A stretch of DNA of 64,000 bases, taken from assembly GCA_014904845.1 (NCBI GenBank), contig MU119215.1:186001-250000 (forward strand), read 5' to 3'. Positions 46,101 to 57,731 of the stretch are shown here, one piece after another. The position numbers were made by a program, and so were the translations under genes. The DNA is from Acephala macrosclerotiorum. Lineage: Eukaryota > Ascomycota > Leotiomycetes > Helotiales > Mollisiaceae. Under the pieces are notes generated by a model. That model saw only the letters and a list, made by a program, of their open reading frames with translations. It was not told the DNA's origin and did no database searches. Each line of letters opens with the position of its first letter. The first letter of the stretch is position 1.

Positions 46101-46840
46101 GCCTTCGCCTTAGCAGAATAGAATGCTTCAGGGTTCTTTGGCGGTCGTCCAGGTCTTCTCTTGCCGCCGCCTGGAGTGCCAGGTATGGCAATGTTCAAAA
46201 GCTCGCCATTCAGGGACCCTGTTGGAGTGGCAGCCCCTTCACTCTTTGTTCTGGAGCCTTCAATACCATTTGGAGTCCGAAGGCCATTCGTGGAGCCGTC
46301 TGATATTTGCGGATTCGCAGGTGTAACCGGTCTTGCTTCTTCTATGCCTTCAACTTCAGCTGCACTGAACGCTCGAAGAGCCGCGTCAATATCTAGATTC
46401 GGATGGAATTCCTCCCATGCGCGTTCTTCTCGAGGTTTGTATCCATCATTCTGCACCGCAGCAGCCACCTGCGCGGCGGAACTGAACCTCATCGGGGGCT
46501 GTTGTGATCGGGGGAGGACTGTTCGAGTGGTTCTTGTACTTCGATCTCTTCTGTTGTAGACCTGGGGGATCAAGCCCATCGCAGCATTCTGACGACCAAT
46601 ACGTCCGCGGGGACCAATGTAGTTATATCCTCCAGGACCAGTACCTCCAACAGGGATTTCGGTGCCGTCTTCATCAACGTATCTTCCACCACCACCTGGT
46701 CCACCTGGGATATACCTTCGTTTCTTAGGAGGAGGCTCGGAGGAGGGCACGCCAGATTTGTCAGGAGCTGCAGGTCTAGGACGCGTACTGCGCGCTCTAC
46801 TGGATGCCGGTCGTCGTGGCGTGTCTGCCACAGGCGTCAT
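43189..46840 (-). CDS. NTO1: Nto1-like PHD-finger protein of the NuA3 histone acetyltransferase complex (BRPF type)
   Basis: Minus-strand exons 46840-45341, 45290-44254 and 44206-43189 give 1184 aa. The open frame starts at GTG upstream, so ATG 46840 (MTPVADTPRRP) is used. The N-terminus is basic with AT-hook-like RRPGRPPKNP. An enhancer-of-polycomb-like segment precedes a first PHD finger (CAICDDGDCENTNAIVFCDG to WLCRKC, about residues 445-490). Next come a zinc knuckle and a second extended PHD (CIFCPNTDGAFKQTNSSKWA, then CIQCGNKNCYQAFHVTCA), the PZP arrangement of BRPF/Jade/Nto1 proteins. The middle is helical and basic, and the C-terminus ends in a Lys-rich tail (KKGKAKKKGKSRR). The family scaffolds the MYST acetyltransferase Sas3 and reads histone H3. 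No bromodomain is obvious, so Nto1 fits better than animal BRPF1. Confidence 0.9.
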
Positions 46841-48075
46841 GCTGCTTCGGTCTCTCACTGCAAGTTTGCGCGCTCACTTCGAGGTTTGTTGGTGGGGCTC
46901 GGCGCGTTGAAGGCCTAGGGGTGGAAGCGTGCAGGCCTACGAAAGGTTGGTCGCATCGGAAATCGAAGCTGAGGGGGCGAAACCCAACGCGTAATTCTGT
47001 AAGGGGGAGGTGTCGATAGTGGTTGAAACTGAGTGTAGAGGTTGTGGACTCTGGCAAGCGCAGATACTCTGGACATGATGTTCCCTTCGCGCCTGCCTGA
47101 GGTCAAATTGTCCAAAAGAGCTTAGCGTATTATGGAAAAATATCGGGCCGAGAAAGTCTATTTCTGACGAGCACTCTTTAAGCTTCTTTATTTAGCATAG
47201 GGCTGGCAAAATCTGGAGTTTGTCCAACATAAAGTCGAGATAAAGTGGGTGTACCTGTGGGGGGTTGATATAAGTCTCATGTCGGATCGAGATAGACAAC
47301 TTGAGACTGAGGCTATCCCAGTTTAGAGCATCGAGCCTTTTTCCACCACCTTCAATCAATCTGAGGTTACTTTGCGACCTTGAGGATGCCTTCAGGCGAC
47401 AGGACCGAGGTCCAAGATAGGATTCTGTTTCACAACCTCGACCGACATCGCGTCTTGACTTTGAGTCGCTCTTCTCGATATCCCACGACAGCGAGGACAT
47501 CATCGTACCAGTCAAATCTGGAAGGATCCTGTGATCATCGATTTGGTTGAGTCCACCAGGTCGTCGATACTTCCAACTAACAATATGCGACCTGCCTGTT
47601 CCTTTCCCCCCTTCAAAATCGCGACTTTTCTAACAGCGGTCCTTCGTCGCTGGCCTGCTTCTACCTTCCTTCTTCATCCGATTCACAGTTCGACTTGATC
47701 CTCACAGAGAGCGAGCCGACACTTGCTAGAAACTTGTGTGTGCGATATTATTCGGAAGCTAAGTCTCAGATGCAGCTGTTGCCTAGATTCTTCTCGACAA
47801 GCCTGAGGCTTCGGTCTAGAAATGCACTTTCCAATCATCCCTTGTGTCCGTGGCGCTTTTCTGAGCAAGGATCTCGAAATGCACTTTTCTATCGAGTGTT
47901 CTACTGGTTCGCTTCCTTCCATACGATTCAAAGCCACAGCCTCGCGATGAAGAACCAGTGTATATAATCGTCCCCTGCCCCTCGTTCAATTTTTGCTGTC
48001 AATTCACGGTCGAATTATTCTACTTTCGAAGTAACTCTTTTCTCTCTGGTTCCCACGTTCTGCTTACTGATCTCC
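46841..48075. other. Intergenic region between divergent genes
   Basis: No gene is supported. Two similar 17-18-bp words (AGAAATGCACTTTCC and CGAAATGCACTTTTC) occur at about 47818 and 47875. Confidence 0.5.
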
Positions 48076-50191
48076 ATGGAGCTCCCTCCTAAGCCATTTG
48101 AAGCGAGTTCAAAATCGGCACTGGCTCGGACAAAGCAGAAAGGAAAGACCCGTGAACGGAATGACGCGAAATGGGAGTCTATAAAAGACGATATTCATCG
48201 GATATATATGCTGGAAGACAGCACCTTGTCGGTCACAATGATGCTGATTGCGCAAATGCACCAATTCAAGGCGTCGTGAGTACAAAGCTTGACGTTTCCG
48301 ATCGTTGAGCATGTTGCAATTATCTCATAAACTAATTTGCTTATCAGTCCAAGGAAGTGGAAGGAGAAGCTGAGAGAGTGGAACTTCGACAAAAATTTGA
48401 CCAAGAACGAGATGAAGGTAGTCATCGCCAAGGCAGAGAAGCGTGCTACAGAGGAAGGCAAGGAAACTATTTTCTTCCATCGTGGAAACATGGTTCCCCC
48501 AGCGAAGTTCTCCGCTTGGCAGAAGAGAATCATTGCGTCTAGTCCAGCAAGTCCACACGCAAGTAAGTAAGCCTCCGTGATTTGAGCTTTTATCTGAGTT
48601 ATTACTACAGAAACCCCTGCCACTATCGCATATTTTACGCCACAGTATCAAATCGATCTGGGGACGACGCCTCTACCCGTCAATATTCATGAACAACCGA
48701 CAAAATTTCCACACATCAACCAGCAATTGTCCTCGATGACAATGGATTATGTCGTTAGTCTCACCTTGTCGAAGCAAGTTTCCTCTTCTGCGCTATCCCG
48801 AGAGACTTGAACATTTAATAACTCCCATGGATGTCCCGCTATTCCTGGTACTTTCTCAGGCATCTGAAAGAAGCATACTGACTTCGGGATTGGGAAACAG
48901 GATGATCCTAAAAAAGTGACACTAAGCTCCACTGACGAATTTTCAAGCCTTATGATGTTTGAGCCACCGGAGGATCATAAACCCACCCCTGGGGATCAAT
49001 TTTTGGCAACTTTTTTTTGATTTTGGCACCTCCCCAACAAGTAAGTTGCCAAATCCTACATTTGAGATACCCTGCTAATATTTGAAAGCTCAGAGTAAGG
49101 TCGACTTCTATGACAGTCCAGAGAACTACGCGGCTGCCCTGCGGTGCTGTGGCCTTGAGATATTCCAAAACGGCGTGGCCTGTCGATTCCAGCTGCAGTT
49201 CATCCTTGACTTGTTCGATTACGACAATATTAAACATGGATTTGCTAGCCTCGAGTCTTCTGTCTCCCTCGCTCTAGAATCGGAAGCTGGATACAAGGCT
49301 CTCCCTCTCGTCGACCTTCTCGGTAAAGAACTCGCAAAGAACAAGGACCATGCAAAGATGGCCTTCGTTGCGAGGGTCATGAACAGATATGTTGCTCGCC
49401 TTGGGTCAAGCATGTCGACATCCCATTTCATTGGTTGGTGGCTACAATGTGGGGGCCATTACGAAGAGTCAATACCACATCTGGAAGACGCCATTCTAGT
49501 AGATCTCGACGACCTTGCAAATTTCGCCCCCTACTCGAAATATCTGCCTATGGATGCCCCAGCGGTGCTTCTCCGATCATACCGACGACTTGCCCCTGCG
49601 AAAGACTGGCGTGAGATATGTGACCGTCTACCTAAGCCTGGGCGAAGGCGATTCTTGGATCGTTTGTGCGACAAAATTCTGAGCTCCAATAAGCCCCTAT
49701 CACACTTCATATTGAAATATATAAAAGACCGACTTCACAACTTAATCACCCGCTTTTTCTCTCCCAAAAAGACTGCTCAGATTTACTTCATTGCTGCGGA
49801 GCAATGCCTACAAAGCTCTTCTTTTCGACGATCGGCAACCTGTCTCCGTTTGGCAATTCAGTGCCTAGATCCTGAGGATCCTGTTTGGCATTGCAAGTCA
49901 TGTGTGGCAGGTTTAGCAAATCTTGTCAATCACATGCCAAGTTGTATCCAGGAAAATATCGTGAGAGACTTGGATGCAAGAACCGCTTTTGAAGTCATCA
50001 TCCGTGAGGTTGCTCGATACATTTCAGGCGAGGTTCGAGAATCAGGAATGCCAGTGTTCTGCCCAAAGTCGCTATCTGGTGACGACGTTGAGGAACCGCT
50101 CGGCTACGAGACTGCTAGCAAAGCCTTTGTCGTTTACTTTTCTTCCTTCTGTCAAGAGACTCCCATTCTGGAGCCAGAGTGTACACCTTAG
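48076..50191 (+). CDS. Clr5-domain protein with large C-terminal helical region
   Basis: Proposed exons are 48076-48275, 48348-48562, 48611-48753, 48901-49040 and 49094-50191. The first two encode a Clr5 domain (WESIKDDIHRIYMLEDSTLS, then FKAS-PRKWKEKLREWNFDKN), a fungal DNA/chromatin-associated module named after a fission-yeast silencing factor. The last exon codes about 365 helical residues (SKVDFYDSPENYAAALRCCG, WWLQCGGHYEESI) typical of the long Clr5-containing proteins of filamentous fungi. The link between them is less certain. The 48754-48900 intron has a GTTAGT donor. Exon 4 needs one more T in the T8 run at 49011-49018 to join the frame of exon 5. That may be an assembly error, a real frameshift or a misplaced intron. 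Role is presumably regulatory; no target can be named. Confidence 0.7.
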
Positions 50192-51167
50192 CCACCACCA
50201 AGACCGCCAACTCCAGCTCGGATTGCGTACGTAGCAGACGTCCTCTCTAGAGCGTTGGAGCCGAAGTCCATCTTTCTCGAGCATTTACAAGACATGGCGC
50301 GCATCCCGATTGGCGAGCGTACAGGACGAAGGGGGAGTTTCTGATGTTTTCGGCAGTAAACTTGTGGTAAGCAGTCTGTGTCTTGAACTTGAGTAATGAA
50401 CGGAGTGGAGGAAATAGTGCTTTGGAAGGAGTTTTGTCGGCAAGGTGCAGTGTGTGTTACGAATGCGTATAGCAGTGAAATGATTTTTACGCATATCATG
50501 ATTGCCTATAGCTGGGTTTGAAGTGTTTGCTAGTGTGAGTAGGATGTCTTAGGTCAGGATTATATTTTGTCTTTGCATTAATCGGGGACTGGAGAATGCT
50601 GCGACGATGCTCTAGACACTCAAGTACTCTGTCGTTATTTTGTTGTTGCAACGTACTTCTGAGTTTCCCAAATGTCTCCCCATTTGCCCGACAATTCGGC
50701 ACAACGAACTTAGAGGAAAGCTTACACCACACACGTTGGCACTTTCAATAGATTGGCATCTGCTTCTCAGACAATAATATTGGGCTTGCTACAATCACAA
50801 TGCTCTTAGCATTCCTAGCTTTCGGAAGTAACCCAAAGACAGTGGAGATACCTAGGAAGGTAGGTAGCCAAGTGTTTATGGTCACGTGACACAAGGTTAT
50901 GCTAATTAAACCCACCTTCACGACTTCCCTGGAATCTACTCTCTTCTCCATAGATAGGCACACAGGGCCTTGTAGACCTCGACGGCGATGCTGAGATCAT
51001 GATACTTCATGTGGGTTAGACATGTCGAGGCAAGGCTTCGGGTCAGGCGGTCCAATTATGACTGACCTTGAAAAAGCATAACTTCAAGTCTTCATCTCAT
51101 CTCATTTCAACAGCTTCATGCAAACATTAGACGAAGCGATGTTTCGATTTGTTTGCCTAGACCAGAC
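50192..51167. other. Intergenic spacer
   Basis: No coding or RNA feature is supported; short frames show no motifs. Confidence 0.5.
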
Positions 51168-51972
51168 ATGGCGGAGCAAGCAAAGCCAACATTGTTCACA
51201 TCGCAAAATCCTGCTGGCCTGCGGACGGCTGTCATTCTTCACGGCTCCTTCGCTCGCATCATGAATTTCGGCTTCTGCTTTCGCGTCCTCATCTCGAGGA
51301 GTACCAAATTCTACTTTCAGACTTACCTCATCACGAACCCTCTGCACAGCTAGATGTTCTATTCAATCTCCCGACAGTTGCAGCATTGCTGGCTGATCTC
51401 ATCTCAGAGCATGCCAAAGATGGACGATCTGATATTGTCGGCAGTGATCTGGGCTGGGCGGATATGTCGCGCTCTACCTGTCAGCAAAGTACCCCGACCT
51501 GATATCCAGCGTCTTCGTTACTGGATGCGAACGGGACTATGGACCGTTCCTCTGCTCCACTTGGGTCGCGATTAAGACATATCTAAGCGCAGTTTCGGGA
51601 ATGATATTGATTCCAAGATTGTGGTTATTGTCTTTGCTGAAGTAGCTGGACACAGAAATGAACGAAGACCTCATCTCGGACATTGACAGAACACGCAGCT
51701 GGACATACACCCGGGATTTGTTCGACATGTTGTATCGCGACTGGGGATCTGGGGACGAAATGTGCAGAAAGATAATGTCAAGAACACTCGTAATCGCAGC
51801 AGGAATGCAAGACGATACCGAGGAAACGAGGAGGAGAGGAGCATTACTCAGAGCGGGTGGCGATATCAATATTCACGCTACAGTTGTACGTGGTGCACGC
51901 CACGCTTGGGTGTTGCAACTTGGGAAAGTAAACTTGTTCGCCAGAGGTATTAAGGCATGGATAAAGAAGTAA
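51168..51972 (+). pseudogene. Alpha/beta hydrolase with frameshifts and stop
   Basis: The fold can be followed in pieces. AVILHGSFA is the oxyanion-hole strand. RPHLEEYQILLSDLPHHEPS follows, then LPTVAALLADLISEHAKDG. IVGSDLG-GYVALYLSAKYPDLI is the nucleophile-elbow region, with Asp in place of the usual Ser nucleophile. A C-terminal part runs RTLVIAAGMQDD to GARHAWVLQ and ends at 51972. Lesions are an extra CG at 51282-51285, a 5-bp tandem duplication TGGGC at 51450-51459 and an in-frame TAG at 51643-51645. The 5-bp duplication is a clear replication-slippage scar and unlikely to be a sequencing artefact. It stands alone, with no functional partner nearby. Confidence 0.75.
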
Positions 51973-54653
51973 AAAGTTTTAGTCTCCTCTCAAACTCTCT
52001 CGCATCATTTTATCTCCTCCCTTGCGGCAACCTTTCATAATTATCCCAGGAATTAAGTTGTCGTATCTGTGTAGACGGCATATACCGCTTCTTTGGAGCT
52101 TCCAGGGTTCTTCTGTCACCCATGGAGGTGAGGACAGCCAGCGATGCTGATATGCAGCACGGGAATGTACAAGGATATCTCTCATGATCTAGGGCAATCA
52201 TTCTGTCCTTGCGCCAGTGGGACATTGTCTAGTCTGATAAAACAGTCAATTGCTGCACGGAGACTTCATGAGGTCAACCACTCATTAGAGCATGTTGATG
52301 AAAAGGGTGTATTAAAAGGTTTTCCTTGCATCTGGGGTGTTGAGGTCTTCCTATAGGAAAGTTCGGACCACCATAACCGAAGCCGTATGCGCGCATCTAA
52401 AAGTCTTCGCTGACCGAGAGCCGCATAAATGCAATGCACGGAAATAGATCCTACCACCAATCACGAGCTTTGTCCCAGGACTGCCCTTCCATCAAGGCTA
52501 TAACATATAGATCTGACTGGTCCCGATATGGCGCAAAAAAGATCAGAGCTTTCTCACACAAACCAATCACGGGGTATTACGTATGCAAGGCGGAGGGTCG
52601 AGAGATCAACGAGAGCCTTGCGGGAGTGCATAGCTATGAAGTCAAACTTTGAAATTAAGATTCGGCACGGAGTTGGCGTTTAGTCGTTGGGGACGTCCGA
52701 GTCGGGTGACATCAACTTTTACAGACATTTAAAGCATCTGAAAGTAATGTCGATTCGTCAGCAGCACTGATTCAACATCGCGAGGTCTACTAGTAGCTCA
52801 ACATCAATGCTCAAATGTTCAACAAAGATGATGCATACACTCTCTGATAGCCAGAGATCGTCGTCTGGATGGCGAATGTGGTACTATTCAGAAATAAGGC
52901 TCCCATCAATCAGAAATACTAAACCTACACAACTGAATCGGGATCGAAGCAGCCGTGAGGATCCTCGCTTGCGCGCTTTGTAAACTTCCTGAGGACAGCA
53001 GGGAAGATCTTCACCCACCAAAACCCTGCTGACGCAATAACTTTGCTCACAACACTAATCAATCATCATCAACGGCAGCGAAGGGAATGTTACTGCACTC
53101 GCTCTCTGTTTCCGCCAGCGGAGTGGGCAGCCTTGCATCATTGATCGATCTGCCAAATTTGCAGGGTATCACTGGATTGATGCAACCGCGAAGTCTGCTG
53201 GAAGCTTCCGCTCTGCAGACCCAGCACACACCCTTGCAATGGATTTTCGAAGCGTCGGATAGCTGGACAAGCCGCAGACAGCTGCAAACGTTCTAATTGC
53301 CCTTCGCTGCGACTCTGTGAATTCGCCATCATGACTTCTGGATCGTTACTCCCCACTCCTTTCTCCCCTCAGCCATGCTGTATCCCCGTGGGCGCCAGCC
53401 TCGACTTATCCAGCTCTTGCCAATGATCGCTAAAAGACTCATTTTTGCTTGAAGAATTATAGGCTGAGAGAGTGGTTCTCCAAGATCCTGGACATCCACC
53501 CGATCGGGTCTTTGGAAATATCTGAATAAGGTTAGACTGAGATCTGATCTACCAATGATGGCGAGATCTGCGTGGTCCAAGCTGCCGCTCCTTATGTGGA
53601 TCAATCCAGCCTCCATCTCCAGCTTTGACTGGTTCCACACGGCGGGGTGAGAAGCTTGGGGGTTTTAGTTGAGGAAACATGTGAAGGACACGCAGCGCTG
53701 CTGTGGAACAAGACCAATGCTCGGAAGCCCACAAAACTTTGTGGATGTTCATGCCACCCGACGGTATCTTTGATTATGTCTTGGTAATTCTCCGGAACTT
53801 CCTTTCCAGAACCTAAAGAAAATCTTTCTTTGAGCAATGTTACGATCTCTATTTCGAGTGGAATGGGACTCTCCGATCATACCCTGCGTCGATGAATCAA
53901 TTGAAAAGCGAAAAGAAAAGATCTCGAACGCCTGTCGCAATATGACTTAAACCATATCCAGAAGTCTTCCACGAGGCTGAACGATATTTTAGGAAAGAAA
54001 CCATGTCGCACGCTCGTTGTGGAATTCCAAGCTCCCAAAGGCCCATGCTCATGCCACATTGGGGATATCCTGGGACAACACTTGGGGCGCTTTAGACCCG
54101 TCTCCACCGTCTCTTCAGCCCTCAGCTGACGCCACAGCGCACACGGTTTTTTGTGATTCGAGCAAACGAGCCGCAGAACAACGCTACGTGTACCCCAAGT
54201 ACTACCCTGTAAGTAAGCTGCAAGAACCCTTGGAAAGTACTTCTGTTATCAATAGTGGAATTCTGGGTCCATCCACGGACAAGAAGACACGGATACCCCA
54301 CTGAGACATTCCCATGCATATCATAAGAAATCTGACAGTCCCCTCACATCTGAACTTTTCTCACCTCCTGCCTTCACCTTTTCATATTCCCCGGTCGGAT
54401 CTCACTCCATCATTAAGCTTATTGCTCACCCTCCGAGGTCTAAAGCCTCTGCGATTCCTCCGGCTGCGTTCTGATTCGCTGTTTTCCCTATCGTGAATAG
54501 TTCGCTGGCCAAGTCGATCCGCTAAACCACTAAGAACGCTATCTTACTGACAGCCTCGCATCTGACGTCGAAGTACTGTCGATCAACAATTATCTCATTG
54601 AGCAAAATCGGTGACGGCACAGAAGAGAAAAGGTATATGCTGGCGAAGGTAGA
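51973..54653. other. Intergenic region, 2.7 kb
   Basis: No gene is supported on either strand despite many short frames. The last few hundred bases are pyrimidine-rich and probably belong to the promoter and 5' leader of the next gene. Confidence 0.5.
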
Positions 54654-57194
54654 ATGAATATCAGTCTCAACATGGCCATGAGCATGGCTGGAGCCCCACC
54701 AAAAACCCCAACGAGAACTTCTTCACTTTCTTCTCATGGTATCTCGAGACCAGCTTCTACACCTTCGAATGTCAGTATTTACAAAGGTCTTTCTGATAGA
54801 CCTTTCGGGTGGAAGAATAGAAGGTCATCCAAACTGCCAACACTTGGTTCAACGGCTAGCGATATGAGTGTCAGAAGATGGGACGGAGCTACACGAAGCT
54901 CAAAAGAATGGGATGGTTTAAGAAGGGTGAATGCAATCACCATGTATAACACTCCACTGGTTAACTGACTCCAGCAGGATCCTGAATTATGGTACCAAAA
55001 TGGAAACTGCCTAGTGCACTTGTACGGACGAGGACAATCAAGGAGAGGACCTGCTTTCAAAGTTCCCATGGACGCATTAATTCAAGCAAACTGCTATCCT
55101 CTCATCAAGCGATTCTTGGTCGAGGATTTAGACGAGTCGCCAGTTTCAGACACCAGCTCCCAGAATGGATCATACTTCACTCAAGACAAGAATAAGACAT
55201 ATGAACTCTACATCCCAGCACCACCAGATGTAGAACGTGGCGAAGCATTCCTGTACCACACAGCGACACGAAATATTTTCGCTTGGGTATTTGTAAAGTC
55301 ACTGGTTGGCAACCATCTCGGCGGCGCCTTGGTTGGTCTCTTGAACAGCATGGTAGAATTCAGGTCAGTGGGTGAGGACAACATTGAGGCGATCATGGAC
55401 TACATGGATAAGGAGGGATATGCAGATATGAGGAACAGCCCAGATCACGCGCTTGCGATTCTGTTCTTTGCGGAGCACTTCCACTTCAAGGATTTGTGGA
55501 TTGATGCTTTCGCTCACTGCTCTGGCATGAACGAGGAGTTACCAAACAGTCCTGGATTTGAGGTATGTGGATTTTCAAGCCGCGAGATGAGAACTTCACT
55601 GACTAAGATCCAGTTTATCAGCCGAACATCACGCGCCCTCGTGACCAGATCCCGATTCGAAATGGATATGCGACTCGACGCTTGCGGCAGAAGACTTGCA
55701 ACCTTCCTCTTAGACGACCTGTCCGACGCACATCTCGGCCTCTCAAGTGGTGCTCGAGCTCACCTCGACAAGTTCCGCTCCTTCCTTCAGTCATACTTTA
55801 TTGCCAAGTTCGGCTACTACCCACCAGCTGCTGCGGAACCCGGCTCTGCAGCATTCCCAAAGCCTATCTACAGCCAGATGTGCACCGAATTTCAGAAGCT
55901 GTACGACTTCCTGGTGGACCCCAGCTGTACGACTGAGGATAGCAACCTTCCAATATCACGTCAAGGAGGCATCTGCGTATTGCAGAACGTTCAAGCTTTC
56001 GACCAGCGCCACAAATACCTGCCCTTGTTGCATCCACTTCCTCTCCTGCCGGAAATGGGCGATTCAGCTTCAGCCAAACTTTCTCTGAATAGGAGGTTTA
56101 GCTTTGCTCTCAAAGTAGACAAGATGAAGCCCGACCCACGTTTGGTGACTTTCTCTTCGCTATCTAAGGCCACTAATCGAACTGACCAGTCACTGTTGGA
56201 ATGCTCACTTGTCCGAGCATACCGAGGCTTCGAGAAGGATTGTGTCTTTTCACCAACAAAGGCTGACAAGAGCGACAAGCTTTCGTTCACAGACGCTAGA
56301 AAAGTCCGTTGGATTTTGGTGTATGCTATCTTGCAGACACTTCTCTCAGCCACTAGAGTGCCTGAGCAAGTTCGAGACACCCAAAACGTCTCTTACGGCC
56401 TGAGTGTTCTCATCGCCGGCTGTCCACCATGGAAGGGGGAACGGCCATACGAGACTTTAATTCGAACTCAGACCGATCAGACGAGAGAAGATTTCGTAGC
56501 TGCTCAAGAGAAGCCAGTTGCACAGACCGCGCCTGTCACACCACTCGAGATCAAGCCAGACATCGACTACTTCGCCCAGCACCACAAGGCAGACCATGCA
56601 CGAAAGGGAAGTGATGGGTCCGTCACGAACAGCTCAACCCCTTCAAAGAAGAGCTCAGTCAGACGAGCACTCAGCACACTCGGCAACATGCCCGAACTTC
56701 GACATCCCCGACCACAACGAGCTTCATACCATGAGATCCTTGTCCACGGATACGGCAACGGCACGAACGAAGTCTGCATCACAGCCGAACCCGTCTCAAC
56801 AGATGATGAACCATCTCCAGTCTCTCCAAGAAAGTCATCGGAGTCTGGATCTTCAGTGGACCTCTCATCAAAATGGTCTCACACAGATGCAGAAAGTCCT
56901 ACTACTTCTCTGTCTTCGAATAGTCGACGCGGATCTGACACCAGCATCAAGGAGTTCCCTGATAGACCATCGACTGCACCAAGCCACATCAGAATGTTCA
57001 GCACATCGAGCAGTGTTTATTCCGCCAGCGTGTACGAGGACCTGCAAGAGATGCAACCTGACCCTCTGTTCGTGAAGTCTCTGGTGCCTGCTCAGAACGA
57101 CGTCATGAGAGTCACCAAAGAGGTGAAGGTCGAGTGGGAGGACGACGGAAATAGACCAGCTAATGAGGAGCTGTTGGAATATTTGAACGCATGA
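54654..57194 (+). CDS. Conserved filamentous-fungal protein of unknown function (DUF8004-like)
   Basis: Exons 54654-54926, 54978-55562 and 55614-57194 give 812 aa; both introns are 51 bp. The second is in frame, so it could be retained without a stop. An N-terminal Ser/Thr-rich region is followed by a conserved core of about residues 90-560. It contains DPELWYQNGNCLVHLYGRGQ, SRRGPAFKVPMDALIQANCY, YHTATRNIFAWVFVKSLVG and DLWIDAFAHCSGM. The beginning of the core resembles a BTB-like fold (recruitment loop, then LVGNHLGGALVGLLNSM), but I cannot confirm it. The C-terminal 250 residues are disordered with many SP/TP sites. I recognise it only as a widely conserved ascomycete family, which I associate with the name DUF8004. 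No function is assigned. Confidence 0.85.
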
Positions 57195-57731
57195 ACAACA
57201 AAATGACGACACTTTCCTATGTTGGATGGATTGGAGTTTGAGACGGAATTAAAATTTCTTTGACTTCGCGGATACCCCCGTATATACGCTCGCTATATAT
57301 CTTACAGGACTCCCCTATGTTTGGGTTGAGGTTGGACAACTTTGTTTGGTCCCTTTGGCAGGAAAGATATTGTATAATTTCTAAATTTTAATGTATTAGT
57401 ATAAGGGTGATACCGGAATGAAGGACCGCTACCGCTACAATCTTGATCGGAATCTCCGAAATGTTCGGATGATTGAAATTGTCTCAATGTCTCAAATGTT
57501 CTCAGTGACTGAGATGAGTTGAGTTATTCAGACACAGGTAAATGTTGGTCTTAAACTCGAACAATGAAGATTTTAGTGTGCGATTCGAGAAGAGATGAAA
57601 CTATAAATTCTTTGAGAGTTCATGAAAGCTCACCATCACGAAACACGTCGTCGCTATCCCTTTACGCTAGCGCGTCTACTATCATTAACCAAAAAGCTCC
57701 CTCATCATTCCCCCACCATGCCCAACCCACC
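57195..57731. other. Intergenic spacer
   Basis: 3' flank of the DUF8004-like gene and promoter of the dynactin gene. No other feature was recognised. Confidence 0.5.

Noticed and set aside
53087..53640. Open frames in the 51.9-54.6 kb gap
   Set aside because: Overlapping frames on both strands, none with a recognisable domain or consistent splice structure.
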